From Anticarsia gemmatalis (lineage: Eukaryota > Arthropoda > Insecta > Lepidoptera > Erebidae), in the NCBI RefSeq assembly GCF_050436995.1, contig NC_134756.1:9672001-9736000 (forward strand): a DNA stretch of 64,000 nt. Direction: 5' to 3'. The notes beneath the pieces are model-generated. The model had not been told where the DNA came from. It did not search any database and worked only from the letters and a program-made list of their open reading frames with translations. Within the stretch, counting starts at the first letter, position 1. Every line of letters begins with the position of its first letter. Shown piece after piece: positions 1-14,500 of this stretch. A program made the translations under genes and the position numbers.

Positions 1-113
1 AACTAAAGGTATTGCAGGCAGAGGTTTATGAAATAACACCTACGTTTTGCCATTTATTTGTCCCAACCGTATTTACCGTGAATTTATTTTGATATTGTTT
101 TCGTTTGTTTCAG

Positions 114-180
114 ATTGAAATGCCCATACTGCCCAATGGAACAGTCGCCAGCGGAAGCGAGACAGATATATTTCTCGTGA
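114..180 (+). CDS. RMND5A: RMND5-like E3 ligase subunit, last coding exon
   Basis: This is the 3'-terminal coding exon of a gene that starts left of the window. A pyrimidine-rich acceptor (TTTGTTTCAG) ends at 113. One base completes a split codon, and the frame then reads LKCPYCPMEQSPAEARQIYF-S before TGA at 178-180. The CPYC zinc-binding pair followed by PMEQ and a short hydrophobic end matches, from memory, the C-terminal end of the degenerate RING of RMND5A/B (yeast Rmd5/Gid2). In that family this RING pairs with MAEA in the CTLH/GID ubiquitin ligase, which marks metabolic and developmental proteins for proteasomal degradation in nucleus and cytoplasm. Only the last zinc ligands and the tail are visible, so the assignment rests on about 20 residues. 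Other RING proteins can have CPxC pairs, but the PMEQ(N/S)P continuation is distinctive. Confidence 0.8.
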
Positions 181-1290
181 ACAGTAGGGTCACGCTTCAC
201 AAACGTTATTTATATCGTCAAGTAACGGGTGGAAGCTTACGGTATACTACTTGCCACAGATAATAGTGACAAAGGACTGAAAAAAATAATAATTCAATAA
301 TAAATACATTTTGACAAAGTATCGCTATTTTTGCAGTAATTTAAATTTTCAAAATAATGGACTGTATCGGGTTTTAAGTGTGACCAGTGGCTAAAAAATG
401 TTGCTAGGTGCAATATAAAAGTATGAAAAAAAAGTCACGGTTGGAAAGGCATCTGTTTTTTGATCTAGATATTTTTATAAGTCTGTTGAATGAGTGTATG
501 ATTGATTTTATTGAATAGTTGTGCAATAATAAGGTTCAGTTTCAGAGTTTAAAGTAACCCAACTGAAGGGAAATTATGCCTGCAATTTGTTTGGAGAGAA
601 TACATCATCGAAATGTCACTATTTAAATGTGAAACTGACACTAAATACAAATTAGGAGACGTTAACATAAAAGTAATACGTTTTGTAGAATTGTGTACTA
701 ACGAAGATTAGAATCAACTGATTTGTAGTGAAACAGGGGGAAGAATTTCGCGTCATATATACCTTTCAAAAGTTTAGTCATCCTAGAAAAGGTATTGACG
801 TGTTTTCAACAACATCTAGTCTCCTTTGAAAAGTGGGTTAGAGATGTCCCTACAAGTTGTTGAGTATGGGATTATAATAGATGTTATATAAGGTAGACTA
901 CATTATATTGTAATTTTAAGACAAATATTATAATTGTATGTTTACGTACGGACGACGTACTGTTGTAGAGCCACGCTTTTGTTCTTTTTTATAATAAAAT
1001 GGATTCAGTATTTAAGGATTTTTGTTTTAGTTAAACCTGTATTTTTATTTAATACTAGAGTGTTATCTTCTAGCTAATAACCAACTGTAACAACAATAAT
1101 ATTAATAGTAATGTTACACATAAGCGAGTTAAGATGACAAGCGTTTACAGGTACACGCAATCATATATATAGCGTAGCGCAGCACGCCTGTACATTGACC
1201 CGCACTGTAGATCACAGTTTATCATGCTGTCTAATCGTGTTCTAATCGAAAGTGGTTTTGTAAATAAAACAGTATATTCTCGGTACATAA
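181..1290 (+). other. Probable 3'UTR of the RMND5-like gene
   Basis: This AT-rich non-coding stretch follows the RMND5 stop. Poly(A) signals AATAAA occur at 298-303, 993-998 and 1263-1268, so short and long 3'UTR forms are possible. No ORF or repeat is recognised. The 3' limit is inferred from the last signal before a minus-strand signal at 1291-1296. Confidence 0.5.
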
Positions 1291-4200
1291 TTTATTTAAT
1301 GGATATGTACAAAGACAAAAGATTTTAGGACAAATAAAAATTTGGCAATAACTCTCAACAATAGCAATAATATTAATAAAGAGTGGTGTCGTTCAAAAGC
1401 CGGCAAAATATCAACAACAACAATAATTTAATTTTATACTTAAATATAGTTCGGACACAACATAGGGCTACCTTTTAACAATTATTACGTCACCACTTTA
1501 AAATAACGGCCCATCCATAATATACATAAGAATTCTATCATTAAATTTTCTACTTTCAACAAGATTTTTAAAATCATTCCTTGCCTATCTTTACAGGGGT
1601 GACATGATAATTTCGTCCGTAAAACGATAATTCCAAACAAAAAAACCACTTAATTTAAATAAAGATACACATTTTGTTTAAAAATTCCGTTTTACAAACA
1701 AATAATAACAGCATCATTAACCTAAAAATAAATTAATCGATAAAAAACATATTTTTGACAATAGAACATGAGCCGTAACAATTTTAATATCATATCGATA
1801 TAACCTTTTTAAATGAATTTCCTGATCATAAACAACTGGGATTGTTTCTAATATACACGTTTATAAGTTTATGAAAGCGTTATTATGATGTATATTATTC
1901 TGTATAAGCCTTGGTCCGTGACCTATACATAATGCGGGGCAAAGGTAATATTGCTTGAATAGTTGCTTACGATCACAAAATTGAGTTAAACACAGCACTT
2001 AATAAATAAATCGCGTTTTATCACACAATTATAATATAGCATCTACCAGCAAAGTACTACTATTAGGTACTAATTATTGCTGTAAAATTTCACCTACATA
2101 CCACCGAAAGAAAGGCTAGTGTATACAGTTAGAGAAAAAAGTTCATGCCAAAGTATATACTCCCAAAATAAACACTGTATTTGAATACATTGTTTTCACA
2201 CACAAGACTCGTGTTTGACACTGTCACCGATGTTCTGCCCCACACGTACGCACAATATTACATATTGACGGTACTCCAGAGGCCATTCATTACATTAGAT
2301 CACGCGAACTTGTTTCTCCAACGGCAGTATTCTAAGAGAAAACAATACGAGTAAGATGGAAGACGCTCCTAAATACAGCAAAAATGTATGTATTTTAATT
2401 AGCAATTAAATTATATTACTATAATATCACTTACGACCTAATCTATCTATGTGTTACATAGTATTTTTATTAATATAAATACATTCATATTACTGGTATT
2501 TGAATTTGCTTGATATAATATGGTAATAATGTTATCATTTTCATAAACATTTGGCACACATAGACCATTCATTTGCCTACAAAACATAGTTACGAGGAAG
2601 TCAACACAATACGGCTTGGATAAAATATTTCTAAGCATTTCGCCATTGATTTCGAAGCACTTAAACTTTGATGGGTTATCGTCATACTTTATACTTAGCT
2701 CTGCATTTACAACCGCAGAAGCTTATGTGACAATTTTTAAAATATCAATATTAAAATTACTTGTCTTACAACATCCTGCAGCATGTTTTTTTTTTCATAA
2801 AAACTAAACGGTACATTATGAAAATCGATTATTCTTGTAGCTAAAAATATTCATTTGGCATAATATTCAAAATATTGTGACGTCACGTCACGCTCGTGCC
2901 ATGGACAAGCCGCAGGTTTTGGAGAAACGAAAAAGTATATCAATTTCACTAATAAATAATATTGCTTCATCACAAATCAGTCAGCTTTTCAGTCTAGTTA
3001 TTCTACGCGTAAACACGACGAAACACCAATGAAATTGTACTAATCAAGCCATTCAAATAAAAATTACATTTGCTTACACATAAAAATAAAGAAATTCCGA
3101 CACCACAGTTCACTCACACCTGTCTTTCTGTCCCATTTCACTATTAAATTATACTAAAGTAACCCATTCACCATAACCATTCATATCATTTAGATGGGAC
3201 CGATGCTTGACCAACTGTGGCGCGGGGTACTTCAACTTGGATAGTACATTTATACCAAAACCCAACTAATATTACGAGACAGACGTTAAACTAAACTGAA
3301 GTTTTATCACAATAAACACTATTTGGTGTATTCTTTCAAGGCTTTGCCGTGAGTGTCGGATATAGAACATCGCTCACTGTACAAAAACTTATTGATTTCA
3401 ATAAATTAAATATAAATAAAACGTAAGTAAGGGACTTCTCTCACAGCCTACTTATCACTAGTGTATATGATGTTATACTAAGTAGTATGAAAACATTCTC
3501 ATTACGTCCCCCTTACAATAAGTTAAGTCGTCCAGCTCATGATTGTATGATGTTCAATCCGACACTCGTCCCCTCTAACACACTCCGTACTCCAGTTATA
3601 ATTCTCTAACGATAGAATAGAAGCATTTTAGTAGGCACTTGAGAGAAAACGGCCACGTTTTAATTACATAAACACTGCGTAAATATCATAAGTTCATTAA
3701 TTAGCATTATAATGATACCAGTGACAGGTATCGATATACCCTCAGGCTGTGCTTCTTAACACTCACACGCCATCCGTATGTCAAGCGCCATTTCCTAAAC
3801 ATTTTGAAAATACATATAAAAATGGCGCAACATTGACAGACTTGTGAATCTGTACATTCTGTACCTACTAATATTATTTTACGGTAGTGATCGATGTAAG
3901 TCTAGAGAGGAAGCAGCTACGCAATATATAGAAAATTAATCATTATTACTTATAAAGACATGAATAAATTTCCGCTATACTTGTGGCGATTGCCATTACA
4001 CGCTAAGTCTTAATTGCGAGACACCGGGAACTGTCTACTGTCTATTAAATATACCGGTAAAGTTATTTGAGTACATGTTTCATCTAATGACGCACAGACA
4101 CGTAGATATAAGTCCTTATCAATATGATAAATAAGATTTTAGTTAACACTGTAGGCGATTGTATCAAGTAGATCCCTTGGTGTATGAACACAAAATACGG

Positions 4201-5369
4201 CTCGCTTATGGCTAATGCAACTATTTACTATTATATAAATATATACATGTAGTATCACTTTTGAAAGTAACAAAATTTGAATAGATAAAATACATTTTGA
4301 TCGCCCTGTATGCAATATTTGTATGTTCAGATCACAAGGTATATTAAATAGATAATTTACATTAGATATTGCTCAGTTTAGAATAGATAATTTTCATAAA
4401 ATTACTGGTGAAGAGTTCCTTAAAAGTACCGCCGAAGACGAAGCGAAATAAAATAATAAAGAGTTATTATAACTTAACATCTACTCGCACCACACTTCCG
4501 TCAATGAATTATGCACATTAGCAATATTATTAAACGTAATAAATCATATATTACTCTGGCAACACTCGGCATAAAATCAAAACTCGTTCGACGGAAACAC
4601 GGTACTATTACTTTAAAATTATGAATAATTAATCTTATAATATATTACGATCGATTGACTATTAGTTAATGGGGGAAAACCTAAATGCATATAGGGAGTA
4701 ACTATTCAACTATTTTCCATTCTTTTAAATAATATTTCATACTAAGACAGTATCAGTAGTATCACATCTATCACTATAAGTATCTACTATTATGTAAAAG
4801 TGTAGTCACTCTAGGCATCTCGGTACCCGGTACGATAAACGCGACGTACACTTCGAAAATTATGTATATCGAATGAGAAAATAGTCAGGTCCTAAACAGA
4901 CAGCGAGTGAGCCATTTTACCTAAGCACGATTACTATTTCGTAATATTGAATATAATTTATACATAGCAAAGACGATCGCTCGGCCCGTCGAGACGTCCG
5001 CGGGGATCGTCTTTGGCGGACTAGAGAATGGTAAACTTTTCTGTCTATTACGTACCGCGGCGGCGCACGAATCTCACCGAAGTTTTCGTTCCACGAACTC
5101 GCGCGTGAGCGTCGATCGCCGAAACCGGAGGGGCTAGGCCCCGAAACGTCTCTCGCGTGAATAAAAATCAATAAAAAATTCACAATTTTAGAATCGCAAG
5201 ACGAACGGAACCGCGCGCCCGGAGAGGAGGGGCGCCGGGGGCACAATTTAAAAGATATTTCACATACGAGAAGGATAAAACGAAACGGCGGCGCGAGTCC
5301 GAGCGGTGTTCAGCGGCGGGCTCGGGCGCGGCGGCGCCGGGCGGGGCGGGGCGCGGGCGGCGCGGGCGG
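1270..5369 (-). other. Probable FoxN 3'UTR and intergenic DNA
   Basis: This lies downstream of the FoxN stop codon on the minus strand. Minus-strand AATAAA (TTTATT on +) occurs near 2465 and at 1291-1296. The part next to the stop (about 5170-5369) is very GC-rich, and the rest is AT-rich. I see no coding exon, tRNA or recognisable repeat. Whether the whole 4 kb is UTR cannot be told from sequence alone. Confidence 0.35.
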
Positions 5370-5504
5370 CTAGCTGGGCGCGGGCTCGGAGCGCACGCCG
5401 GCCAGGTTGAGCAGCGCCTCGGCCGTGCGGCGCTCCTCGCCGCCGCTGTACGAGTGCTCGTCGCGCGCGCAGCGGCTGATCACCAGGTGCGCCGCCGGGG
5501 GCAG
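5370..5504 (-). CDS. FOXN3: FoxN last coding exon
   Basis: Forty-four codons and TAG follow acceptor CCCCCCCCGCAG. The product LPPAAHLVISRCARDEHSY... ends with ERRTAEALLNLAGVRSEPAPS. AEALLNLAG resembles the conserved C-terminal motif of FOXN2/3. It is the most GC-rich coding piece in the window. Confidence 0.85.
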   Translation of the reverse strand: MPPAAHLVISRCARDEHSYSGGEERRTAEALLNLAGVRSEPAPS

Positions 5505-8500
5505 CTGCGGGGGGGGACACACACGTCAATATCTTCTTCACATACTATAACTACCGATAGCAGAGACGTTTAAACCGAAGTGGAAAGTTTATGAGTTCTT
5601 CCCTTTATAAAAAACAATAAAATATTGAGGTGGAGTTTACCTGGTCGAGCACCCCGGGCCCGTACTTCATGGCGAGCACGGTGGCGGCGGCGATGTACTC
5701 GTCGCGGCCGGGCTCGGTGTCGGCGAGGCGCCGCGCCAACAGCGACACGCGCGACGGGGAACTGCTCTCGGCCGGCTCCGGCGCCTCGCCCGCCGCCGGG
5801 ATGGGCTGCCGACCGAATGCCTACGACAAATACATTTTTTGTAACACTATCCTCTCTTATAATCGTAATTATTCATTCAATGATAAATTACGAAGTTGTA
5901 CAAGTAATAGCTGAGCATTATTATAAATAAATTTAACGGTCTTATAGACTTATTAAAAATAAAATAGCTCGCTTCCGCTCCTGGAAACATTTTATATCGT
6001 AGCTTAAACACACTCTCAAACAAGTGTTCGACTTTTATGTAACGACACTGTAAATATTTCAATGCACTTTTCTGATAACACTACGATAGAGTCAGCTTCT
6101 AATACAGATAGAATTAAACGCTTATCTAGAGAGCAAGCTATTTCGTATTCTCATATAACTCAAAAGACAATGAAACATAATATTTTTGTGGTGCAATGTA
6201 AAGTGGGCACTTCGCCAAACCACCACGTGAGTTAGTATAGAGGTGCGAAAGCCACGCGAAAATACATATTTATTGGGCTTATTCACAGGCAGTTGCAGCT
6301 TAATGGTTTATTATTTTGATTTATAACTTCATATCCTTAAAAGCCGTCTGGCATTTTTGCAGTGTTTTGTAATTTTGAATGTAGTCGTTCTATGGAAAAA
6401 CGACAATGCCAATGTAGACTGTAGTATGATAAAAGGTTTGATTGTGGACCGAGAGAGTGATTACTTTATGTCATTTAAGTAATTGTTAACATCAGAAAGT
6501 TATTATCAGAAATTAAAACAAAATGTGATTTCAACGTTGCTTAAGTCTAGAAATATATTTTTCTGATATTTATAACTTGGTTAACATGACTGCTAAGTTC
6601 ACAATACTACAGTTGAAATGTGTCTATTTAATAATTACAAATGATGAAGTAATCAAAATAATCACCTGGAGTAATGAGGCACGGTGCTGTGGGTCCACAG
6701 TCCACAGGGAACCTTTGCCCAGGCCCGGCGCGGCCGCCACCTACGAATAAAAGGAAAAAACAATTTAAATACCATTATTTACTTCTCCACATAATTTCTA
6801 GGAAATCACAAGTGATGTTTTCATTCATAAATATAAGTACTGAAGCGTTTAGTCAGTTCTTGGCTATAATGAGAATAACACTCTTAGTAATAACTAATAA
6901 ATCCTTACATTTTCAAGTTTTTATGAAAAAATACGTCCTTTCTCAAGTGTCAGGATGTATGTTTGTCACACTTTCATTCAAGAACTAACTACCTAAAAAG
7001 CTTAAATAGATGCATGAGTTCCTACATGTGATCATGTTTGTCCAGTTTTTTCTAGAAGGTAAATGCTGGTGACAAACACCTCGTGTGATACACAATTCTC
7101 AAATTTTAGGTATAACATTAATTTAATGATTAACTAGCGATAAGACTAATAATTATTGTATCATGTTTAGTTGTAGTTTTATATTTTTCTTTGTAATGTT
7201 TTTCCTTTTTAGTAGCCAAGTAAGCAGTAGTCTCATATACATTGATTCGGTCATTGAAATGTTTAAAAACACATTCAGTATACTTAAGTAGCTCACTGAA
7301 AATTGTTGAGATAGGTCCGGAATTTCAAAGTCGAGCGATACTAATAATATATTATGTTACAGAAGGTTGTCAGAAAATTGTGAAATAAACATCGTTTAAG
7401 TTCCGATTAGTTATATATTTTCATTCCATTCGGAAACAGATACCCCACTATAATTAAGGAATTAATCCGTTATCAAATGTCGGTCGAAATATGGTCCAAG
7501 AATATAAGGTATGCTTATCCGATACTGCCTACTCCGTGTCAAAAGAGAATAGAAAAAGGTCATAAACAAACACCTTCAATATATGACGAAATATCGTTTT
7601 CACGAAAGATAGATAGATAGATATTTTTTAGTAATTTAATAACAGTATTAAACTAAACCATTAAGTATTAATAAATTCATAATAAAAGTTGACAGTTTGA
7701 TATCCAGTATAATTTCATTTTCATGATAGATATCTTTCACCTGTTGTAGTGTCATACAAACATTACTCAATGCATTAATATAGACAAATGATATTATAAG
7801 TTATAAATAGATTATATTTGTTTACACACAAACAATGGACTGATGTGTCATTACTTCAGTACAAAATGATGAAACAAGGGTCAACATCTGTTTGTTGCTC
7901 AATTTGTAAACAATAAGAACTTATGCTGTTTTGTGTGTCATCTAAGTGCATGTTCTAAGTTAAACTGATAAGCATTTGTCTCATGTTTCTTTATAAAAGG
8001 AGTTTTCCACAACAGTTTTATTGATAGAAAGCACGAATGAGCCACAGTTTCACAATTCTGAGTAGTTTTGACAGTTGCTTATCTAAATTTAACTATTGGA
8101 TAGGTTATCTGGTAGCTAGCCACAGGCTGTGTAACTAGCCATTAATATTTTGACACCGAGCCTGTACTTAACTCTTGGTACTACGAAGCTTAGTAACGTG
8201 CATATACGTAAGATTTTAAGTGTCGAATATTTAAAAAACCGCTGCAACGTACACCTACTGGCATTTTATAAACACCGTTCATTTCTATAACAATATCATG
8301 TTGAAAAATGATCACATACCTTATGGAAGCACTTATTCAAGGACAGATTGTGTCGCACGCTGTTCTTCCAGCCTTGCGGAGCGTGCCTGAAGTATGGGAA
8401 GTGTCGTACGATCCACGCGTATATTTCCTTGACGGGCAGAGCGCGTGCCGGTGCGGCTTCAATCGCCATGAAGATGAGGCATGAGAACGAGTACGGTGGT

Positions 8501-11500
8501 TTGGTGTGCGTGTTGGCTGGGGGCGAGGGCGGCGCCTTGCATGGCGTGCGGGGAGGTGATGGTACCCGCGCCACTGGAGGCGGAGTTTTTGACTCTCTCT
8601 GTGAATAGAAATTGCAAGTTTATTCTGCTGTCTTACATCATATTGCTGCTATGAAAAAGCTTATTCCTTGTGATAGTGTAAAATTTTGTGTTGATGAAAT
8701 CGCGTTCTGGTCGGAAAGATGTAAACGAACGCTATTGTAATTTCATTTTCACGATGATGGCGCCACTGATATACTTATCATAATATAACAATGAAGTACC
8801 TCTTTACATATGAAGTAATTGTCAATGGTATTCTTTTATTACGTATTCTAAAAAATAACACAATTTATCGAATTGGGTTATCGATTTTTTTAATAGTTTT
8901 TGGCGTTAATTTTTTACGCATTTCAATTTTTCAAAACTGAAATACAGGTAAATAAAGATTTGCTCAGATGGCAACAATCAGCGAGTTACTTTAAGATAAA
9001 TATAAATATTTCACGGTCGCGTTCTTATCAAGAATTGTACGCGATAAAATTATTAAACTACATGTATCGGAGATGGATCATGTATCGTAACCGGTAATAA
9101 CAAGAAATAAAAGGAAATATATTATGATTAGTCATAGATACTATCACAAAATTATTTCCATGATCTCACAAAATACTGAAATTTGTAAAACACTTTCTGT
9201 ACATACACAATCTTTATGTACATAGTAAGTTGTTAGCTGTTACTTTCAGCGTATTCCAAAACGACGATGTTTTTACATATAAAGGCGCCCAAAAATCCAC
9301 AGAAACATAACTCGAATTCCATTTGCAACGTAAGCAGGTCTACAAATTAACGTTATAAGCCGTGACACATTAAAAACTAGGTCGGTCAGTACAAACGCTT
9401 GCTTCCTTTAGTCTCTAGTTCAATGTACACGACACATGGCTCGAACGAACACGAGCGCGCACGAATGCACTTGTACAAATACAAAGTGTAAACAATTCCA
9501 CAAAGAAATAGTATTGATCTTTCGCGAAATTTTTCTTATTGTTTCTTTATATTAAATTTTGTATTGTCTTTTCACTTTTCAAAATTAAAGGAGATCATCC
9601 ATTTTGGGCCTTTTTTCAAAGTGCCGGCCAACAAAAAAAAGTGGCATGTATCGATAGAGCTAGCCATTTGAAGCAATAATTAGTATGGCACGAAACCGGT
9701 AGGATCGCTTTGAACCGAGTTATACAGGTTTGAAGATTCATAATATTCAAACATTAATTCATTTCTGGAAGTGCTGTAAAACATAAAATAATGATTGATT
9801 TTGCTAGAATTAACTATCTAAAGCAAACGACCACTCTCAAGTTGATTTAAGGTCGTAAGTACACGTATCAACTCGGAAACGAGGGTGCGGCCTCTTAGGT
9901 GCGAGTTTGATTCCCCCGGCGCCTGAATGCGTCGTAACTGGACTGGTCACTGGCGACTAGCGCAAGGTCAGCGCATCCTCCCTTAGCGAACCCAAGGGGC
10001 CGCACCCTCGATTGTGTGCAACTATCAAACCATCGTCTAGGTAAGAGGTCACCTAGAGTGTTGCCGTTGGGTTGTTATGTCCGACTCATCGGCATGTGGA
10101 ACAATATTTTGTGCTTCGGGCACCATTTGTGATGAGGGCCCTTGTTATGAGGATACATGTTGCGGTTTAGAAGGTATGCCCGCCCTTCTATCGGAATTTG
10201 CACATAGTCCTGCACTCCACCCTGGGTGCTGGTGTATGCATAATGCGCATACGAACCACTCCTATGGTCGTGAGCCGGGGCGATCACATAACGATTCCGA
10301 TAAGTGTGTTACAGTAGGGAATTACATACAAATAATACTGATGAGCTCGAGTTGATACGGTGACGACCCGTTTCCGAGTTGATACGTGTACTTACGACCT
10401 TAAATCAACTTGAGAGTGGTCGTTTGCTTTAGATAGTTAATTCTAGCAAAATCAATCATTATTTTATGTTTCACAGCACTTACAGAAATTAACTAATGTT
10501 TGAATATTATGAATCTTCAAACCTGTATAACTCGGTTCAAAGCGATCCTACCGGTTTTGTGCCATACTAATTATTGCTTCAAATGGCTAGCTCTATCGAT
10601 ACATGTCACTTTTTTTTGTTGGCCGGCACTTTGATAAAAGGCCCAAAAATGTATGGAGCGTGGATGATCTCCTTTTAGACGTGCGTACAGCTTGTTTGTT
10701 TACAATACATGTCACTCTATCTTAGAAAAAATATTGTGTAATGTTTCTATATTGAATGTCATAGTTTTGTCTTGATATGTTGCCGGTATAATGGATTATA
10801 TAAATTACTATTCATAGTGGCATATCTGATGATTAGGTACCTACATAAAATAATGTGCAGTTTTACTGTAAACCACAGTATATTTTATTAAACAAATATA
10901 CATTTTTATAAGTTATCATTGCGCCGGAACTGCAATATGATAAGATAGAGATAAATTGTGCACGTTTTTGTACAAAACGGTTCTATTATTATTGTCGGTT
11001 GAAGGGAAACGAGAAAAAAACCTGAAGCAATGGTTGACAAAAAATACCAAACTGTAAAAGATTTATCCAAAAAGTTTTTTCATTAATTTTCTTTCTTTGT
11101 TCATGATTTTTTCGTTAATAATGTTAAAATTAAACGTATTACACACTGACACATTATATTAGACACTCGTTTGATCTCGGCGAAAACACAATATTTGAAT
11201 ATGAAAATTCAATATTATTTTTATGGAAAAGTGTGTATTTGATATTTCATAAAAGCGATTTGACCGGTAGTCGACTACTCTATTTAAAAGTAATATCTAA
11301 GTTAGTCGCATTATGTCACAATAAAAGCGACAAGTGCGCCATTTGACGTAAAATATAAACCTACGTAAGTTGTATCATGCAGTGACGATAACGTTATTTG
11401 ATATTATACGTACGTGTACTTATATATACACATGTTATCTGTAGTAAATACACTTATGTATATGTTTTAAGTATAATAAACACTAATTAGGTTAAACATC

Positions 11501-14500
11501 TAATCTAAATACTTTTATAATCTTATTTTTAATTATTAAATTCTTAAGCTTGATTCGTTTTGCCTTGCAAGGAGTCATTTCCGCGTGTTTTGTGGCTTAA
11601 TTTAAATTATATATCAACGTTTAATGCCCTTTTTAACCTAAAATTTACTCACCTTTACTCAGTAATCTAATTAATAAAGTAAAACGCAACCTTAACTAAC
11701 AAATTATAAGTATCGGTCATCCAATTTCATAATCTCTAAAAGTTCTGTTATAAAATCGACTAAATGACAATCTACTAAATTAGTGACACAGCGACCACTC
11801 CCTACATTACACCTATGCTTTTTGCCAAGAGGCCCTACTGTACTTAAGGGTCATAAGTCCCTAGAACAAGTGTGGAGTCATCAAATGTATTATCTGATAG
11901 TCTACTGTTGAAGTAATAAGATTACACGGCCATCAATCTACCTGCCAAGCCTACAACGGAACAGATATACGCAACTTGAAGGTTTTATATTGATAGTGCT
12001 CTACCGTATATACTAAAACATTTGCCATGGTCAGGCAAAATGTATATCACTACATTTAGGGCCAGATTCACGGCTTACGAGTAAGTGCTAGAGAACCTTA
12101 TCTGCTGGATAAAATAACGGTAAATGTATAGAAATATCTGTTAAAAAATTCCATCTGATATATTATTCAGAAAATGCTGCAAGATTTTAATTATAGAGCA
12201 TGTTTAGAAAGGATTTCAATTTATCACTTAGCATTTATTTACTATAGAGATACAAATATTACAATATGAAATAGTAGTGGGTGTTTCAAATAGGGTTTAA
12301 AGACAAGCGACAATATCGTGCAGTCTCTCCACTTATAATACCTACGATAATGTTTACCAGTAACGCCTATTACATAAGAGATCCTCAACAACAAAACAAG
12401 CCTTATTACGACGTAATAAAGTCCAGAAAACATGTGTTTCTTTACTACAATGTATGTAATGAAAACTGTAAAATGCGTACAGTAAATAGTAATATTTACT
12501 CACCTTTACAATGATTTGGTTGTCCACCATTTTTGTGTCCTCCATGTCACTTTTTGTCAGATTTATACCTGGAATAGAACAGGTTTTTTGTTCAATTCAC
12601 ATCTAGAACCTTTATAATTAATCACCTTATTAGTGAATGTTTTTTTTCATCTTGACATTATGAAGATTTTTTGCTCCTGTCGTATGAAAAAAACAACGAA
12701 TTCTAAATCTGAATATTCTAGGAAATTCGCTGCAGTTTAGTGAAGGGATTAGATTTTCCAAACATCCAATCGTTTCAGTAATTTCGAGTGGTTCGTGGCT
12801 AAATTAATAGCCGGCGGGTATCGAATCAACTGAACTATACAAATCTAATCGGGACTGCTTTCCTATCCGACCAGGTTTGACCTATTTTAGGTGCATATTT
12901 AGCAGAGGGTAATATCATAAGCTCATAACTCTGTAAAGCAAAACGCAAAGCTAAATTGGATAGGTTATAATTAACAAAGGACTACTTCAGACTTTCTGTA
13001 ATGAGAACTCTAAAGAAAAAAGAGGCATAAAACGAAATAAAATAAAGTTTATTAAATGTCTTTTTATACTGAAAGTGTAAAATATTGTCTCGTTGGACAA
13101 GAGTGAGAGAACACGTGACATCTATTTGTCTTAAGGTGGCTTCCTATGTTGCGTAATGGCATTTGTGCACTTACTGCCTACACGGAAGAAACGTGTCTGT
13201 AGGGAGCAAACGCATCAATAACGGTACATCAGATTCAGACGACAGTTGTCTTATATTGGCCATTTAAAATAGAAATTCAGAACAAATCTTTCTCTTGTTT
13301 TATAGCCAATTATGTGTCCCACTGCTCTCTTTTGGCCAATGGAATATACTTAGTTCGAGGTGGACGCAGATTATTCTTCTATCGTGCTAAGCCATCTAAC
13401 GAATTAATCTTCATTGAAATAATTTCTAATTAGCCACATTCCCGAACAGATAAGTTAGAATTTAATCACGAAAACCTGATAACATACACGATCGGATTTG
13501 TTAGTTTTGCACAGTTCTTCAAATCTAACATTACTTGAGCCGACTTTACAGTCAAGCAAGCTTATGGACCGCGCGGTTGGCAAGCGCAGGTGAAAAAAAA
13601 ACACACTGTTTAAGCGGATATTTTTTTGCAAAATTTCGCTTAAGCGTGCTTATCAACCGCAGGATTCATAGGCGTGGCAATAAAGCCAGTTTTGTAGTGT
13701 TATCTAAGCTACCTCTAAGTAAATTCCTGTCTTGCAGCCAGCTCAGACTCGTCAGGTCATCGTCGTGGTCTGCCGGGGGCAGGTTGCCGGCGTTGCCTCC
13801 ACAAGCCACCCTGGTGGACGAGAACATACTATCATAGGACAAAACACTACACACACAACTAACTACAAATACCTACTACTTACAATTCTATATTACCAAT
13901 AGAAAGATGCAGAACTTTTATATTCAGTTCAGTAATACATTATTCCCAGTTGTCTTCTTCTGGTACCGCATTGGATAGTGCGTAAATAATACCCAGTTTT
14001 CACAAGATGAGAAAATTGCGAGTAACTGAATGCAATCGATAAGTGATTGGGTGTATCTATGACAGAAATAGTAATAGGATTGCGGTGAGGTTGGGAAAAG
14101 AGAAGCCTTGATGCATTTAGCTTCGTAGTAGTTTATTTAAAGTATATTTATTTGATGCTCCACTATCTGATATTTTCATTACGGACTCGAAACTTTGTTC
14201 AGTGTTTTATTAAATTTTCTAGGAACGAAATGCCGTGTTGTAACATTCACATTTTATTAACTTTTCAACTGTTGAAAACGAGGGCAGATACATCGCATAG
14301 CTAGTTAGTAATATTTCAGCCACACAAAAGCTGGTGATATGAAAACTTGCACTTTCATAGAGCTATCAGACATTCAGAGATAAAGTTGAGCGCATTCTGC
14401 AGTTACTCAAATTCTCGATGACCTTTCAAACTTAGCCCCGTATATAACTGTACGGGGTCGGATTCTGACATCCAATTAATGCCCACCCTCTAGCGCCATT

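Larger units (their letters stand above)
8599..12503 (-). other. FoxN intron between exons 3 and 4
   Basis: This 3.9-kb intron holds the foldback element at 9590-10672. The remainder is AT-rich with no recognised gene. Confidence 0.6.

Noticed and set aside
5625..5930. Two + strand ORFs over the GC-rich region
   Set aside because: They are antisense to FoxN exon 6, whose frame, splice sites and phase are well supported.
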